Origin: Cardiocondyla obscurior
Lineage: Eukaryota; Arthropoda; Insecta; Hymenoptera; Formicidae
Reading direction: 5' to 3'
Length of the DNA stretch: 64,000 nucleotides
Assembly: GCF_019399895.1 (NCBI RefSeq)
Contig: NC_091892.1
Location: forward strand, 434,001 to 498,000
Shown in pieces: positions 1-13,838 of the stretch. Numbering within the stretch: the stretch's first letter is position 1; each line of letters opens with the position of its first letter. The translations under genes were made by a program, and so were the position numbers. A model generated the notes under the pieces. That model saw only the letters and a program-made list of their open reading frames with translations. It did not search any database and was not told where the DNA came from.

Positions 1-3000
1 GATCGTTAGATCAGCACCTACGTGTGCGTGCGGTTAGGTGTGTTAAGTTCCCCTTGCGCCACTTGCCAATCGACGTCGTAAACGCCCTGACGGTCTAAAC
101 CACGCGACGATTCCATTATTTTTGCAAGGGTTTTCTCTACGATGTGAAATTCATTTTCCGTACGAAGCAACAGTTTTCATGCTCTCGATATTTAGGCCAT
201 TCGTCCGCGCATGTGTAGCGTGTAAACAAAGACCGAGCTCCCGGCATGCGCATTCAATCTCGAGGTGGCTTGTCTTCACGAAGAAAACGGCCCGATTGAC
301 GTGACTGACCATCGATTTAGCAAAATGTGCCCTTGAATTGCATCATGACATTTCCACTGGCCGTGTCGGGCCAGTTTACTTTGTGAATCGCGAAGAAGCA
401 TTAATTTTTCATATAAATTGCTTATACATAGGTATATTTTGCATTCCGTGCGCGTAGAAATATTCGTGTACGAAGTAGGCCTTTGGGTTTCGAATTAAAT
501 TTTTATCAATAATATCTCGCTCTTGTAACGCGAGATCAATATACGTATACGGAAAACAATATGCCGCGATATGTGCAGAAACGAAACGCATTGCGTCGAA
601 CTAACATTTTAATACTTCAATTGGACGTAACCGGTACAAGGTTCAAAGGAAATCGTTTAACGAGCTCGAAATCATTTATTACGGTTAAACTCGCACGTTA
701 CGTCACTTAATTGCTCCCGGTCTCCTAACAGAACTGTTGTTTCAAGATGAGAAATATTCCCGCTGTTCGTAATTGCTTCATAAGTCAGCTGATTAATCGT
801 TTAATCGATTGTTATTGACGGAAATTCCACAAGTATAACCGATTCGGCGATCACGTAAAGAGGTTTTAGTCGTGCACGACACAGCTGTTATCGATCTCCT
901 CCTGTTCTCCAACAAATGTCAATGATGAATACTTTTAAGTTCCGTATCGCGCAAAAGAAGCCTCTCAAAAGAATCATCTTTTTTTTTTTTTTCCTACATA
1001 TCCCGATCAAGTGGAATTGTTAATTATACCACTGCATATATGTGAATCGTATTTTTTATTTTTGTGGTAAAAAAAATGCGTGCTCAACGTTTGGTACGTT
1101 GAAACAAAATGCTAGGATCTGAAATATATAATAGGTACGCGTGATTTTAAATATAAATAAAAGGACGAAAAAGATAATTGAAGGTGTAAAACAAAACAGC
1201 GAGCGAAATAAATACCTGAGGAAAGTATACAGCGCGAGTTTCTAACGCGAGCTTGAGACTTTCTCGTGTTGCGGAAGGTCAACAACCTGTGAAGACAGCA
1301 AAGACGGACGGCGAAGGTGAAGCGTACGATTGCTTTCTTACGAGGAAGTCAGTTGGACGTGATCCCAAGTTCTTTTGTCCTTTTCGCCCCACATAGAAAG
1401 TACACGCCAATTAATAATACATTTATTAAAAGGTACGCGAACAAAAGACTTTGTGGATTTGGAAAAGCACTTTCGATAAAAATGCAGGGCGTCGTGTAAA
1501 GATTAAAAAAAAAAAAAAAAAAAATATATATCTGTTGTTATCGTTGGAGAACACGACGATAAAATGCATAAACGATGCTATTCTTAGAAGTGTCTATTAC
1601 AACGATCATTATTATAAAGAGCTACAAGTGACGAGATAAAGACCTCGGGCGAGGGCATGCTGCGCGCGAGAATCGCGGCTGATAAAACTTATCTGAAAGT
1701 ACAAAACAACCGCTTTCGAACGTAGTCTTTTTTTTTTTCTTCTTACGAGAGGCTAATAATGATTAATTAAACAGACCAACCGACTCGGAGTAATTGATAA
1801 TCGATTCTTGTCACATCGTCGCGGGATGGTTTGCATCAAAAAAAAAAAAAAAAAAAAAAAAAATTGAGACAAGCGGCAGCAACGTAAGAGAAGACATTCG
1901 ATAGTGTTGCAACTCGATCGTGCCGTTCACCTTGCTACTCAACCAAACGCCTTCGAATACAGCTAACCTGATTCGAATGACCGATCGTGTGCCGATCACA
2001 CGTTAACAATGTAAACGACCCTCGAGTTCCTTACGAACGAAACGTGCCTGTCGTCGAAAACAAGTCGTCGTCGTCGTCGGTCTGCCCATTCCAGCCTGAA
2101 ATCGCCTGCAAAATTGTCTATATGTATACTATTTGCTGACGCGTACTAAACTTGAGCCAAATTTTGTTTGTCGATGTCCGCGACAAGGGCCTCCCAGCCT
2201 AAAAACGCAAGGAGAACCATGAGAATTATTCTATGCCAGCCAATTATTAATTTGAAATATGAAAGTAAAGATAATTATAATTTGCAAAGAATTAAAATAT
2301 TAAAGTTTATCGCGTAATGTCAGAACGTGATACGTCACGTCGAAATTACGCGAAACATAACATTTGGGGCCAACAATTAATTTAGCACGCCACTTTGAGA
2401 TTACTTATTTATAGCTGTTTACAAGTAACGCTATTCTTACGCGTGTACGATTATCGTTCCCACTTATCTTCTAAAATAGAGAGGTTTCTGACCTCGTATT
2501 TTGAACTTAAGCAAGCGTTTGCCAATTAATATTCCTATCGTAAATATCACGCGATTTCCGAGCGTAATAAATAGGTCAGAAAAATAGGCGGTTTATCAAT
2601 TTACGCGTTATTGCGAGAGAAAAAAAAAAATCTGGTATTTTTAAATTTTAATGGCGATGACTCGACCAGGTATTTGAAGGAAGCTTGATACCTTGGCAAT
2701 TGCTTTGTACGCGAAATTGCAAAATGACACGTAAGCAATTGAGCGTAAAAAGCTTGGCGTTTCCTTTTGAAAATATGTCAATCGCGGCGTTTTAATACGT
2801 GTCAACGTTCTCGAAGTAAATGTATCGTCCAAGCGAAGCCTACGACCTACAATTAGAACACATCTACGTCTATCAAACGTCCTACTGTGCGCTCAAACAC
2901 AGACGCTTATTCGTTTAAGGTTTTAAGCCTTTAATCTCATTCCCAGGAAATTTTTTTTTCTTTTTCTCTCTTTTCAACTTGAATCAACATCATTCTTTAT

Positions 3001-3229
3001 CGGCATCTTCGCTAAACGTGCGTTTCTTTTCATAGCTTGAATCAATAAGAAGTGGCTAAAAAAGTGGAATTAATATTTAATGAAAGTAATTTAGACCCGC
3101 TGAAAAATCATAGCGGCCGCGGAATTGAACGGTCTCAAAACTGACATATGTAACAATAAGTTGAAACGTCGAAAGAAAGGAAGAACGCTCGCTTTTCGGG
3201 TTTCGATCGATGATGCGTCGGATGAGTAA

Positions 3230-3600
3230 TGCAGCGCGTTCGTTCTTCTGATCGGGAACGCGTCAGCAGCGCGCGCGCGAGGGAGTTAAAAATGCCCCGG
3301 AACACCGCCGGGCATTATACACTCGGCTCGGGAGGCTGACATGAGAGGCGGCGGTGTTCCATGCGGATCGGCACGGCTGAGCACGCGGATGCCTGCTGAT
3401 GTGCACGTGATTCCGGCGTGCCACAGTTCCGCGGCATCGACCGACTTCCCCTACCACGTAATTCACCGATACCGCCGCACACATCTTACCGGCTTGGTGC
3501 CCGACACCTGCGTCGCGTCGCGTCGCGTCGCGTCGCGTCTCTGCGACGGCCGACGGATTCACGAGAGAGTTTCAAGCCGACTCTTCTGAAAACCTTTGAT
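3230..3600. other. CpG-rich island-like patch with GCGTC satellite
   Basis: This stretch is clearly GC- and CpG-richer than its surroundings. It includes five tandem GCGTC-type units at about 3514-3540. The open frames across it on both strands (Arg/Asp-rich repeats) come from the satellite and are not credible proteins. A donor-like GTAAG on the minus strand near 3488-3493 is the only splice-like signal noticed. It could be a promoter or CpG island, but no TATA box or linked exon supports that. Confidence 0.3.
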
Positions 3601-5342
3601 CAAATCATTAACTGAGTGCGAGTCTTCATCGAATCGAATGATTCGAGTTTCCTCGGTTGTTTCTTTTAACCGATTAACTCGATACGTGCTTATCGCTGCA
3701 AAAAAGCTTAAAGAATATATCTAAACATGAATGTTCGCAGCCGCGATTACTTTGAAACATATGATATCTATGACGGTATGAAAAGGGGTCGCGGGTCCTC
3801 GAGAGATTACGAGGCGGCTTTTTTTTGCACGTGTAAGAACACGATGTCAGCAGATTAAACAATACTTGTGCTTCGACTTGTAACGTTGCGTAATTGTCAA
3901 CAGGAATGTAGCGAAGAAAATGGTATTTGTCTTAATATCAACTGTACAATTGGCTGTCTTTTCATTATAAGGCCTGTTGTTTGCCTGATGTTTTAGAAAT
4001 TGCTAGCGTTGTTCCCGTTCGAATATCCGTGCTCAATGTCCGTGGTATTTTTCTAATTTCTACAAACTTGATAAATTTTATATCAAGTACATTACGTTTA
4101 CGACTCGCTATTACTTTTTTTTTTCTTTTTTTTTTCTACTCAGTTTGCGTGTACAAACCAGCTCGTTTTGTTATTCACGTCGAGCTTAATAAAATTGCCT
4201 GCAATTATCTAAGCGCGGACGTTCTTTATCAAAGGGTCACTTTATCACAGATATTTTTCACTAAAGTGGGTCAAGTGGTATAAGATCTTCCAAGGCTACA
4301 TCTACCTAGCCGCCGTTAATAGAAAGCGTTGCAAAGGAGATTAGGAAAAGTGCAGCTTGTAATGCCTTGCGCTATGTCGCGAAACATAAGTATCAATTTC
4401 TAACAAGTTGACACCCTCCCGCGAACAAGCGAGACTGTGTAGGAAAAATAATCTGCACCTCCGTTATTAAGAAAAAATCAATCCCTAACGATTCTTTGGA
4501 TTCTCGACTTTGCCGGTTGTCATTTTTAGCAGAAATAGTTAAACGATTACGTCGTTAAATGTTGTTTTCGCAACAGCAGGCGCATTTATTTGAAAACAAG
4601 TATTAACTACAATATAATATTTACGCGTAGGTGCAAAAAAAATTCTTGAAATAGTTGACGATAAATGCTGTGACGTGAATGCATCCCCCGGCGATAAATA
4701 TATATAATTAAGTACGTTTTAATTGAGGAAAATGTTCCGATATACACGACAACTGCCCCGCGTTCAGGAGGAAAAGCTGATGCTCGTTCTTTTTTTTTCC
4801 AAATGTAGACTTGTAATTCACAAAGAAGTAAATTTGGGTGTAACAACCCTGGAATGTAATCAAACCCCCTTACAATTAACGATTTCCAATTTAGAACCTC
4901 GGAAAGAATCAATCTCTATCGTCAGAAAAGTTTCCAAGTCGAGATCTTTCTTAAATCAAAGGTTTGGAGACCTTTCGTAGGTTCAAGCAGGGATATCTCC
5001 GCGTCGTTTATCGTGATCGTTTCAACGATATTGTTTTTGTAATAAATCATCTCGTGTCAGTTTGAGAGAGAAAAAAACACAGGATGACGCAAAGCTTAGA
5101 AAAGTCAACAGAATAATTATCATTGAAAAACAGAACTTAAGCCTGCCTTGTGAGTAATGAGTAACGCACGTATCTATTTCGATCACTTGTTTACAGGTGG
5201 ATTTCTGCGGCGCAAACTGGTACCTAATAAAATGCGAATCAGCTTCCATTTAACAGCAAACGCGGAAAATCGAGCTGCGAATAGGTTTTTCTCAATTGAG
5301 AATAATATACAAATTAATTTGAATTGGCTAAATGTTGTCTTA

Positions 5343-5386
5343 ACTTGACTTGACTTGACTTGACTTGACTTGACTTGACTTGACTC
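5343..5386. repeat. Pentanucleotide satellite (CTTGA)n
   Basis: About eight to nine tandem copies of CTTGA with almost no interruption, ending in a degenerate CTCAACTTAA. It is a simple microsatellite in an intergenic AT-rich stretch. Confidence 0.9.
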
Positions 5387-6696
5387 AACTTAACGGTTGT
5401 AGTTAAGATACGGTGACTATGGAAATAGATAAAAACTCTTTTGACGGGCATATTAATCCGTTATCAGAGTGCATTTTGTTAGGAAATTCATTCTTATCTC
5501 GAAAAGAGCTGTCGACCTTTTACACCCGTATTTGTGACAATTAATAAATTTGTATATCTTTTTAATTACACTCGATAACATTGATTTTATTTTATCTCGG
5601 CAGAGAATTTAATCCCTTTAAGAAAAATGTATATCTTTGAATTTGTTGCGTTATAGCGATAAAAAAAATATTAATTTTTTTGCACAATAGGAAAGGAAAT
5701 AATAGCGCTCTATGAATCATCGAAAAAACTTTTGCACGTAAATCATTTGACGAATAGGTGAGAAAAAATGGTCACGTTGAGTGATGACGTAAAAAAGTCT
5801 TTGAAATAACTTGCATTAGGTCGCAAATCGAGTTTTTACGAAAAAAGGATAATACAACTTTTCCATACAATTTATTAAATTTTACCTGAAACTAATAGAA
5901 TACGGTAATTAAAATTATTTTATACCGATATATCTTTGTTGTTAATCTAAATTACACGCAAAAATACTTGTATTAAAGTTTCAGCCGGTTATCTCGAAAT
6001 GATAAGATGATCTGAATCAATATTTTTGATATTCGAGGGATATCTTTATCACGTTTCATATTGCAGAGAAACCCAACAACTGTTTGGACTTCTCTCGTGT
6101 TTATATACGATCGTTTCCAGATTTTCTTCACGATGTCAAATAATACTCGCGAAGCAATCGCTAATTTGGAACTTTTATCACGAGCCTACGAACACGCCTC
6201 CACCAAAACTGATTGCGATAAATATTCCCTCTTTAATTACGATTGAGGCCAAACCAATGATTCGATTATTCCACATGGTTTGTACAACGCGATACATATT
6301 TTTAATGCCAATATTCTTTTAGAGCAACGCAAATTTATATCTTTATTACAATACAGTCGTTACGATAATCTCCATTTTCTTAATTCAATAAACAATATTA
6401 AATGTATATGTATATAAGATGTATAAAAAAATTACATCAAAATATGGCATAAAATACGTTTCGCTGGTCACCACGTAACCGCGGTGTTATCACGAATGTC
6501 CCAGCCTTGATACACATTTATTCGAAGAACGTGTTGAAGCATGCATTTCCGGAATATCAGATAAATTTAATGTACATTGTGCAAAACGACAACTTAACGC
6601 TGTACAATATATGTCTTAAAAACTAGATAAAAAGACCCGAGGCAGTCGATATATCAAAACTCGCGCTCCTCTACAAAGCCAAAATCTTTAGTAAAG

Positions 6697-6925
6697 ATAA
6701 AATTTAACTGATGCAATTGACTTTAATGATTGCAATTACCACCCCTTGACAATAGCGGAAACAAATGTTATCTATTATCAAGGATGGCAAGTGCAATCGT
6801 CAAAGTTAATTGCATCAGTCAAGTTTATGCGGCATGCACGGATTCAAAATAAATTTTATCTATTGTCAAGGATGGCAAGTGCAATCGTCAAAGTTAATTA
6901 CGTCAGTCAAGTTTATGTAGGGCAT
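6697..6925. repeat. Inverted plus tandem repeat cluster
   Basis: A unit of about 60 bp beginning TATCTATT(A/G)TCAAGGATGGC occurs twice in direct orientation (starting 6769 and 6857, period 88 bp). A third, more diverged copy lies just upstream in inverted orientation (about 6697-6755). The inverted copy and the first direct copy can fold into a long hairpin with a loop of about 13-17 nt. No coding frame supports the unit. It may be a local duplication product or a remnant of a miniature element; no terminal target-site duplication was identified. Confidence 0.75.
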
Positions 6926-7613
6926 CTTTATCACTTTTCCACGTGAAATGCTCAGGTAAGGATATTTCTTTACGTGCAAAAGCATTATTACGTACGTACG
7001 TACAATGAGACAACATTATTTTCAACATTAGGGTTGAAAGCAATTACCCTCAAATAAGATATCTGGCAGCTAATTAATAATTTTATAAACAGTTAACCAC
7101 TAATGAGTAACCGTTAACTACTAATAGAGCATTAATATAGATATACCGAGCAACAAACAAACACGCGTGATTCACGCGGTGCTCGTAACATGCATATTCA
7201 ACGGAATTTATTAATAAGAAAAGACTTTCAAGTCAAGTTTTAAGTTTTACAAAAAAAAAATCTACCTAAAAGATGACAGAAAAATATAATATTATGTTTA
7301 ATTACACATTTTTCTAATTAAATGTATAAATAATAAGAAAAGAATCTTTCCCAAATATAGATTGAAAGATCTTTTTCTTTCTCAGCCAATAAATTCTAGT
7401 ACAAGTCTAATACGGTAATAGAGAAAAAGTAAATCTTTTATTTCTCATTTACTCGTAATTAAATCTAATTAACAAATTGAATTTAAATACAATACTTTTA
7501 CGACAGTTAGTTATAATCGTAAAAGCGTAATATTCAACGAATCAAAAGTCGTGGGAATGAAATACTTACATGGCAAAAATCAGCTGGAAATCGACAAAAA
7601 AAGAAAAAGAAAA

Positions 7614-7638
7614 AGACAAATAAATAAATAAATAAATA
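7614..7638. repeat. (AAAT)n microsatellite
   Basis: Five to six tandem AAAT-type units just upstream of the promoter region of the dehydrogenase gene. Confidence 0.85.
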
Positions 7639-7907
7639 AGATAGAAGCCCGTTCGACGATTACTTAATCATTATCGAATGCTATTATCGAGTACCTACAC
7701 AGCGCAACGATACTTGACGTCGCACGCGCGATTCCCAGCTGCTGTTCCTCGCGCACTCTAAGCCTTGGTAGTCTCCGCGAGGTGCGTCGACGGGAAAAAC
7801 AGAGTCGTTGCACGTGGTCGGCGAGTGACCGCGTGTCTTTCATCCTTCCCCGCGTTGTCTTTTCCTACCATCTCGTCGTCACAAATGCGCTGGCCTGCAT
7901 ACGGGCC

Positions 7908-8166
7908 TATAAAAGCGAACGCGCGCCAACAGAACGGCTTAGTACGTTTCAGCCTCTCGCGTCACCTTAGAATCGAGAGTTTTTTCTTTTCTTCGTTACG
8001 TCGCCGCTCCAGTTTCTCCTCCCTTGAGTTCTTTTCCCCGCAGTATCATTAGGACCGTTGAAACAGTGTTGCGTTCAACAATTGCGTCGTCGGCGTTTTT
8101 CAGTGAAGACAAAGTTTTCAAATCTTTTATGAGTGAATCTGAACAGTAGTCACAATTTAATCGGTT
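7908..8166 (+). promoter_or_regulatory. TATA box, start region and 5' UTR of the dehydrogenase gene
   Basis: A consensus TATAAAA sits at 7908-7914. The expected start about 30 nt downstream falls on TTAGTAC near 7939-7945, a fair insect initiator. The leader then runs to the ATG at 8167. The sequence from about 7700 on is GC-richer than the upstream DNA, as expected for a promoter. The transcription start is inferred from spacing only. Confidence 0.6.
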
Positions 8167-10955
8167 ATGCCGGTGGAATTGGAACCAATGGCTCCTATCG
8201 CTCACAAAACCATCTCCCACAGCGGGTAGGCAATTACGGAATTTTTTTTCTTTTTTATTTCCTTTTAAATGTCAATGACTCTTATCGTAATTGTATCCAA
8301 CATAGGCACGCAAGGACTTGGATATTCTTGAAAAATACTGCTTAAAACGTCGAAATTCTAGTTTCCTATATAAGTAGCTCGCGATTAGGAATAACAATAA
8401 TGATTAATAAAAAAAAAATTAGAAACGGTGTTTCCGCAAATGCAGCAGCTTATTTCCTTAATAAAAATATATATTGTATATGTATATTTCTAATATCCAA
8501 GATATATCTCGCTTGTATTGTATTAAGCTTGGATTTGTTGCATGCCATTTCACATTAAATTGGCGTTTGGTCAAACGAAACGTTGTTCAATTTTCAAGTT
8601 TCTTTTACGCTATTGTTCATCTTATGTATGACAATTTTTACGCTTTTGGTGCATGACGTGTCTCTCAAACTTATTTACATTCAGTTAACGTCAATAAAGT
8701 GTGATTATCACGCGTGTATCACGTGCTTCCTTCGTTCGTTGCACAACGTGTCTCAAGGTATTCGATCGGAAATTATTCCAACAGCTGATCGGCAAGTCCG
8801 ACGGGTTTTTCTTTGTGCCGGCAATGTGCTGGCTTCCGTCAGGCCGCTTTGGTATCAGACCGTTCCTCGAGTGATTGCACAAACGAGAAAGTGCGTAATA
8901 CCGCGGATTAATTAAATGCAAATTAATTCTCTTTATCTGGCCGTTAGAAGAAACGATTTCGAAAAGTAGTTGGACACCCTCGAGCGTTGTATCTCTTTTT
9001 TTATATTATTATTAATTTTGTAAAAATTATTTTCAAACACCAATACCCAGATATTGAGAAGAAAGAAAAATATGGTTACCGTAACCTAGTATTATATTTT
9101 TACTATCTATACATTTACTATAAAAGCTATAATAAATCCAACACGCGAGATAATAAGTAGCACAGAATGAATGCACGTTTTCCAAGCGCGATCCGTAATT
9201 AAGATATATAAAAAATAATATACCATATAAAAGAGAAATGCGGGAGATTCATGCCAGCTTGGTCTTGCTTTGCAGGGAGAAAATGAATAAACTGTGCCGC
9301 CAGCTGTCAATTGAGAGCCCGAGTGTCACCGGACGGGACTGCGTCTTCAGCTTCGACGTGCCCGTGCCGGACGTGCCGGCGCACGGTGCCCGCATCCGGG
9401 TGATGTGCGCTGGGGCCTGTTACCATCCTCGACGTTCACCAAGCCTGACGAGCTTGACCTCGGTCTCGAGCGGGAGCAGTCTCGCTGCCGACATCTCCGT
9501 GGAGAGCGACTATCCGGCGGTTTCCCTGCCGCACCACGGGGTCCGGGACGCCGCCTTGTTTCCCGGTTACGAGGTGGCTGGCGTGATTGAATCATTCGGC
9601 ACCGAAGTGCCCGAGGACCGCGAGCTCGCTGTGGGCGACCGTGTCATTCTCTATCCCTACGACGGCATCCCCAATGGCTACGTCGAGTACCTGGTGGTGC
9701 ACGATCTCAAGTATCTAATCAAGCTGCCGGACAACATGTCGCTCAGCGTAGGGGCGATGCTCCCAGCCGGAGCCTTGTTAGCTATGAACACCGTTTTCTC
9801 TGCACACGAGCACGTCCAGGTACATAAGTCGTCGTTAGTAAAGTTAGGACGCAGCCGAGATTAATAAACGTATATGCGATAGTTGTTAGACTAAACTATT
9901 GTAGACAACAAAAAAGAAGAAAAGAAAAGATTGTCGAATTTTAGAATGCGACGATGATATAGTTCTTTTCTCGTTAATGGGTAATAAAATGTTACAGGCA
10001 TTACTGAAGGAAAGAGATGAAAACAGCGTGTGCAAGATTCTAGTAGTTGGTACAGGCGGACTTGCTTTGTGGGCTCTGAGAATCGCTTCGTATTACTTCA
10101 GTAACATGAGGGACAAAGTCACCACTACGATAGCCACTCTTAAAGACGACGGTCTTCTTATAGCTCAGGAATTCGAGCGGTAAATTCTTCATTTAATTAC
10201 TTGGTCAAGTTCAAACACGTGCAGCTGAAAAATATAATTTATTAGTTATAGCTTTGACATATCGTCATACTCTAGGTACGATAATAAATGAACTCGAATG
10301 GGCCGACGAAAAAAGTACGAGGATTTTGCTGAACGGAAACGCATAAATTTATTTTTGCGCAAAAAATTATTATATAATTTTCCTTTTTCTTATTAGTTAA
10401 AAAAAAATATTACGTAGATGAAAACAAAATTAGAGATTTACTTAAAAATATGCTCAATCGGAATGCTCGTATTCATCGAACGGTCCATTTGCTATTTGGT
10501 ACGATTAATTCAGCAACAGTTGGCACGTGGGTTACAGAGTGAACGTGGTGCAGTGGAATGAAGATCTGTACGAGAAGCAGCTGATAGAGCGCACAATGGA
10601 CGCCTGCGGCGGCCAGGTCGACGTGGTGATTGACTTTGGTACAACTTCACGCAACCTCCATCGTAGCATGCAGTGTCTGAGCAAAGGCGGCGTAGTCTTC
10701 GTCATCAAAGAAGTCGCTGATCGATTGCTGCCCAAGTTTAGCCGACGAGCAGAAGAGCGGCAGCAGTCCATCAAAGCGGTAGAGCCCGGCACTCTGGAAC
10801 AGCTGCAGGAGTTGGTGCAGCTGGTCGCTTCCGGCGACATCGAACCACCTCCGCACACCGTCTACCCCGCCGAGGAAGCTTTGGACGTCGTCCAGAAGCT
10901 CTGCCATTCAGAGATTCAGGGTCGCGCGATCCTCCGCTTTTATCCCGCGGACTAG
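8167..10955 (+). CDS. Medium-chain dehydrogenase/reductase (alcohol dehydrogenase-like)
   Basis: Four exons are predicted: 8167-8225, 9276-9819, 9998-10179 and 10520-10955. All have GT-AG borders and matching phases and encode 406 aa. The short first exon starts MPVELEPMAP and ends in phase 2 at a GG|GTAGGC donor; the acceptor TTTGCAG at 9275 restores the frame into EKMNKLCRQL. The N-terminal catalytic-type (GroES-like) fold shows FPGYEVAGVI near residues 115-124 and GDRV near 140. The NAD(P) Rossmann motif VVGTGGLA is near 217-224. The family reduces or oxidises alcohols, aldehydes or quinones with NAD(P)(H); the substrate here cannot be read from sequence. The usual GHE zinc motif is GYE, and no four-cysteine structural-zinc loop is visible, so a zinc-independent member is likely. 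Ser-rich low-complexity sequence interrupts residues 73-93. A model starting at ATG 9283 would lose only 22 residues. Confidence 0.85.
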
Positions 10956-13362
10956 AAAACTTCCCTTTGAAATTTTGCCGCGATCGCGGATCAGGCAACA
11001 GATTCGATGACGACCACCACCGAATAATCAGAATCCGGCCCGGATGATGAGGACTGTTCGGTTACTATGCGTTTCGAGTATCAAGTCGAGGCGAACTAGG
11101 GAATGCGGAAGTAATTGTTTCACCCTGACAGGCCGAGTTTAGATAAGGCGTTAATGTGCCCGAAGAGTGATTACTTGACAATTGCAGGAATGACGTTCGT
11201 AATAACAAAGTGATATTTAAATTTGAGCAAATTTAACCGAGGATCTCACGCAACTTGACGATACTTTCATTAAGATTATGAACGATGAGAGATAATTAAT
11301 GAAAGAATGACATTGATTTATTGCCGATTGAACATTGATTCATTAGCATAAACATTTTCATTATAAGAGCTCGTAAGTTTTTTTTTTTTCCGATAAACTT
11401 TTCGATTGTCTGTTAATGCTTGGAAAGATGTAATTTTTAAAAGAAAATTTGTATATTTTTGACAAGAAAAATTTTCGTTTTAAATATTTATCGTTAAAAT
11501 GATACAAAAGCGAAACAATTTTTACTTATTATTTAATATATTATTTGATTAGTTTTTTTTTTTTTTTTTTTTTTTTGAGACAACGAGCAGAGTCACAAAT
11601 GAATAATAAGCATACGAAATAAATTGAGATTACGACTCGGATAGCGATATAAATGACACAAAGTTGTTGCTCTGAAAAAAAAGCATTTTGTTATATCAAA
11701 CATGTAAAGGTTTCTTCCTCCTTTTGATGTTTAAAGGTGGTATGTATACGTAGCGAACGAACAGCGAACGCAAACATTCACAAATGAAACAATTGCTACA
11801 AAAATAACAGACCAACAACACACATCACCGATTAATGTTCGTGGTCGCTAATTCGTTTGCCAAGTGTATACACTTCCTAAGTGTGTATGTACACATTTTT
11901 ACATTTTATATTTCTTGACACAAAGCAAAGGTTGGCGTTAACATTATAATACGCGGGTGCGTGTTTGTGCAATTAAACGCACTAAAAGAATTACAAGCAG
12001 TTGCACAATGTACGACATATTGCGCATTCCTTAAAATACACATGTATAAAACTTTGGCGTTGTCATTATCAAAGAGCGCCTAATTAGGTGATTGCGACTT
12101 CCATCGATGTGTGTTGATAGTTGATATTTTCTTTGTCAATAGAAATTAATGAATATCGGCAGCTGCATCGTCGTGCTAACTGTACTGTCTGAGGTTTAAA
12201 TGTAACCGTATCAAACATAAAATATTGTTGCAACGTTAGGATGTTGGGATCATAATGTGCTGCAACATTCTGTGTTTACTAAGACTAGTACTTAAAATTA
12301 TTTGTACCTAAACTCTTAGGAAGATCATAGTACAATGGCTCAAAGTGATTGTAATATTATTTTAATTACGGCTACATTACAGTTAATAGTGGCTGGGTGA
12401 AGTTGCTGATATTCATGGCATCAATACGAACGGCAAAGAATTAAAGCTAACATTTTTTCTAGGAACGAACGAAGGAATATCGAAGGTTTTTTTAACTGTT
12501 TCGCTGATGTTGCGAATTACATGTTCTGAAAAAAGTCTATACTCGGATACTTCGAGTTTTTATCTTCCTCGTTCAATTTCGTTAAATGTATAAAATACTG
12601 TTGAACAGCCGCGTTGTATGCGTATGTATAAACGACGAGAGTAGACTGGTTTGTTATAACAAATTCGATGTAAATCGAGTATTTTAAGATTCGGACGTAT
12701 ATTTAAATTGATTGCGTGATGAAATCCGATGATTGAATTGTTAACGATCTTGTTGAGAGCACGTTTCGCTCGAGCGATATTCTTTGTGAGATTGGCAACG
12801 TGCACGATTTATTTTAATTACTGAAAAGTTTTTTTGTTTCCGACGAATTAACGTCACTCGTAATTATCCGAAATATTCTGAGTGTATAATTGTTACAAGC
12901 GTTCCTCGATAATTGAAGAGCACCGATGATAATACCGCTGATCGCAGTACAAAAGATACGCTGCGGAACCCGAGATAAGTCCGATATTCACGAGCACACT
13001 TCAATGCATCCTGCAATACTGCAGCGCAGGATCAAACGTGTATATTCAAAATGTCAATTGAGAAATAATAATTGACTACTTGTACGAGCGCCCTAGAATA
13101 AGTTCTCCGTTAAGATATATATATAAGGATACCGAGTTGTAGGAGGTATCTGTCCTACCTGTAAAGTGAGACGTCGCCGCCGGCACAGCGAGGTAATACC
13201 AAAGCGATCACGAACATGTCTACTAACTAGGATTGAGAAAAATGTGATAGAAAGTAAGATCATTCTACCGACGGGCCTAGGTTGTACGTTGTGTAATTCA
13301 AAAGTGATTGAAACAAGTTCCTTCGTTAGTAAGCAAATAAATACATTTTTATCAGTATATCG

Positions 13363-13364
<2 letters not shown>

Positions 13365-13416
<52 letters not shown>
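13365..13416. repeat. (AT)n microsatellite
   Basis: About 25 uninterrupted AT units. It creates artefactual Tyr-Ile open frames on both strands, which should not be annotated as genes. Confidence 0.95.
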
Positions 13417-13420
<4 letters not shown>

Positions 13421-13758
13421 TTCATTCGAGTCTTTTTAATACGTTTTATAGATCATAGACATCCAAGCAATAAGTCGAACGCGTTAACGCTCTACTTTAT
13501 GTTTTTCCAATTAAGCTTGATTGAGATCTAAGCTAAACCGTCGCTATGTCGCTAATACGCCACTTTACGGGACTGGACAAAGAATTGCGTGAGGAGCATG
13601 CTACTTCTTAAGTGAGAATTCTATCTGCTACTTGTATTTAAACAAGTAAAGCTGTGCACGAGTTACGTCTCGATTTAAACGATGTTGAGGTCGAGCGAGT
13701 GGTCGCACGCCGACCTTTTCGTCGTATCTGCCGACGCCCCATAAACCTATAATATTAT

Positions 13759-13838
13759 TTAATATCTTAGGTATGTTCTTCAAATATTAAATATATTAAA
13801 TATATATTTAACATTCTAAAGATACGTCTAAGATATTA
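13759..13838. repeat. AT-rich inverted repeat
   Basis: A left arm beginning TTAATATCTTAG (13759) pairs perfectly for 12 bp with the right arm ending CTAAGATATTAA (13838). Weaker pairing continues inward and the spacer is AT-rich. The flanks are noticeably GC-richer. It could be a miniature-element remnant or a chance AT-rich fold. Confidence 0.5.

Larger units (their letters stand above)
1..7900. other. Intergenic region, no confident gene
   Basis: No open frame here looks like a conserved protein, and no set of splice sites joins short frames into one. The sequence is AT-rich with many A/T runs (for example 1505-1524, 1838-1862). It contains a GC-rich patch at about 3230-3600, a CTTGA satellite at 5343-5385 and a repeat cluster at 6697-6925, listed separately. 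A non-coding RNA or distal exon cannot be excluded. Confidence 0.5.

Noticed and set aside
3263..3615. Three overlapping Arg-rich frames in a GC-rich patch
   Set aside because: They are created by the GCGTC satellite and high CpG content; no homology or splice context.
9347..9595. Antisense frame opposite the second dehydrogenase exon
   Set aside because: The plus-strand reading is a spliced, domain-bearing protein; this is its shadow, as are those at 10532-10998.
13093..13531. Frames with Tyr-Ile runs on both strands
   Set aside because: They read through an (AT)n microsatellite. The same applies at 39441-39638 and 46356-46634.
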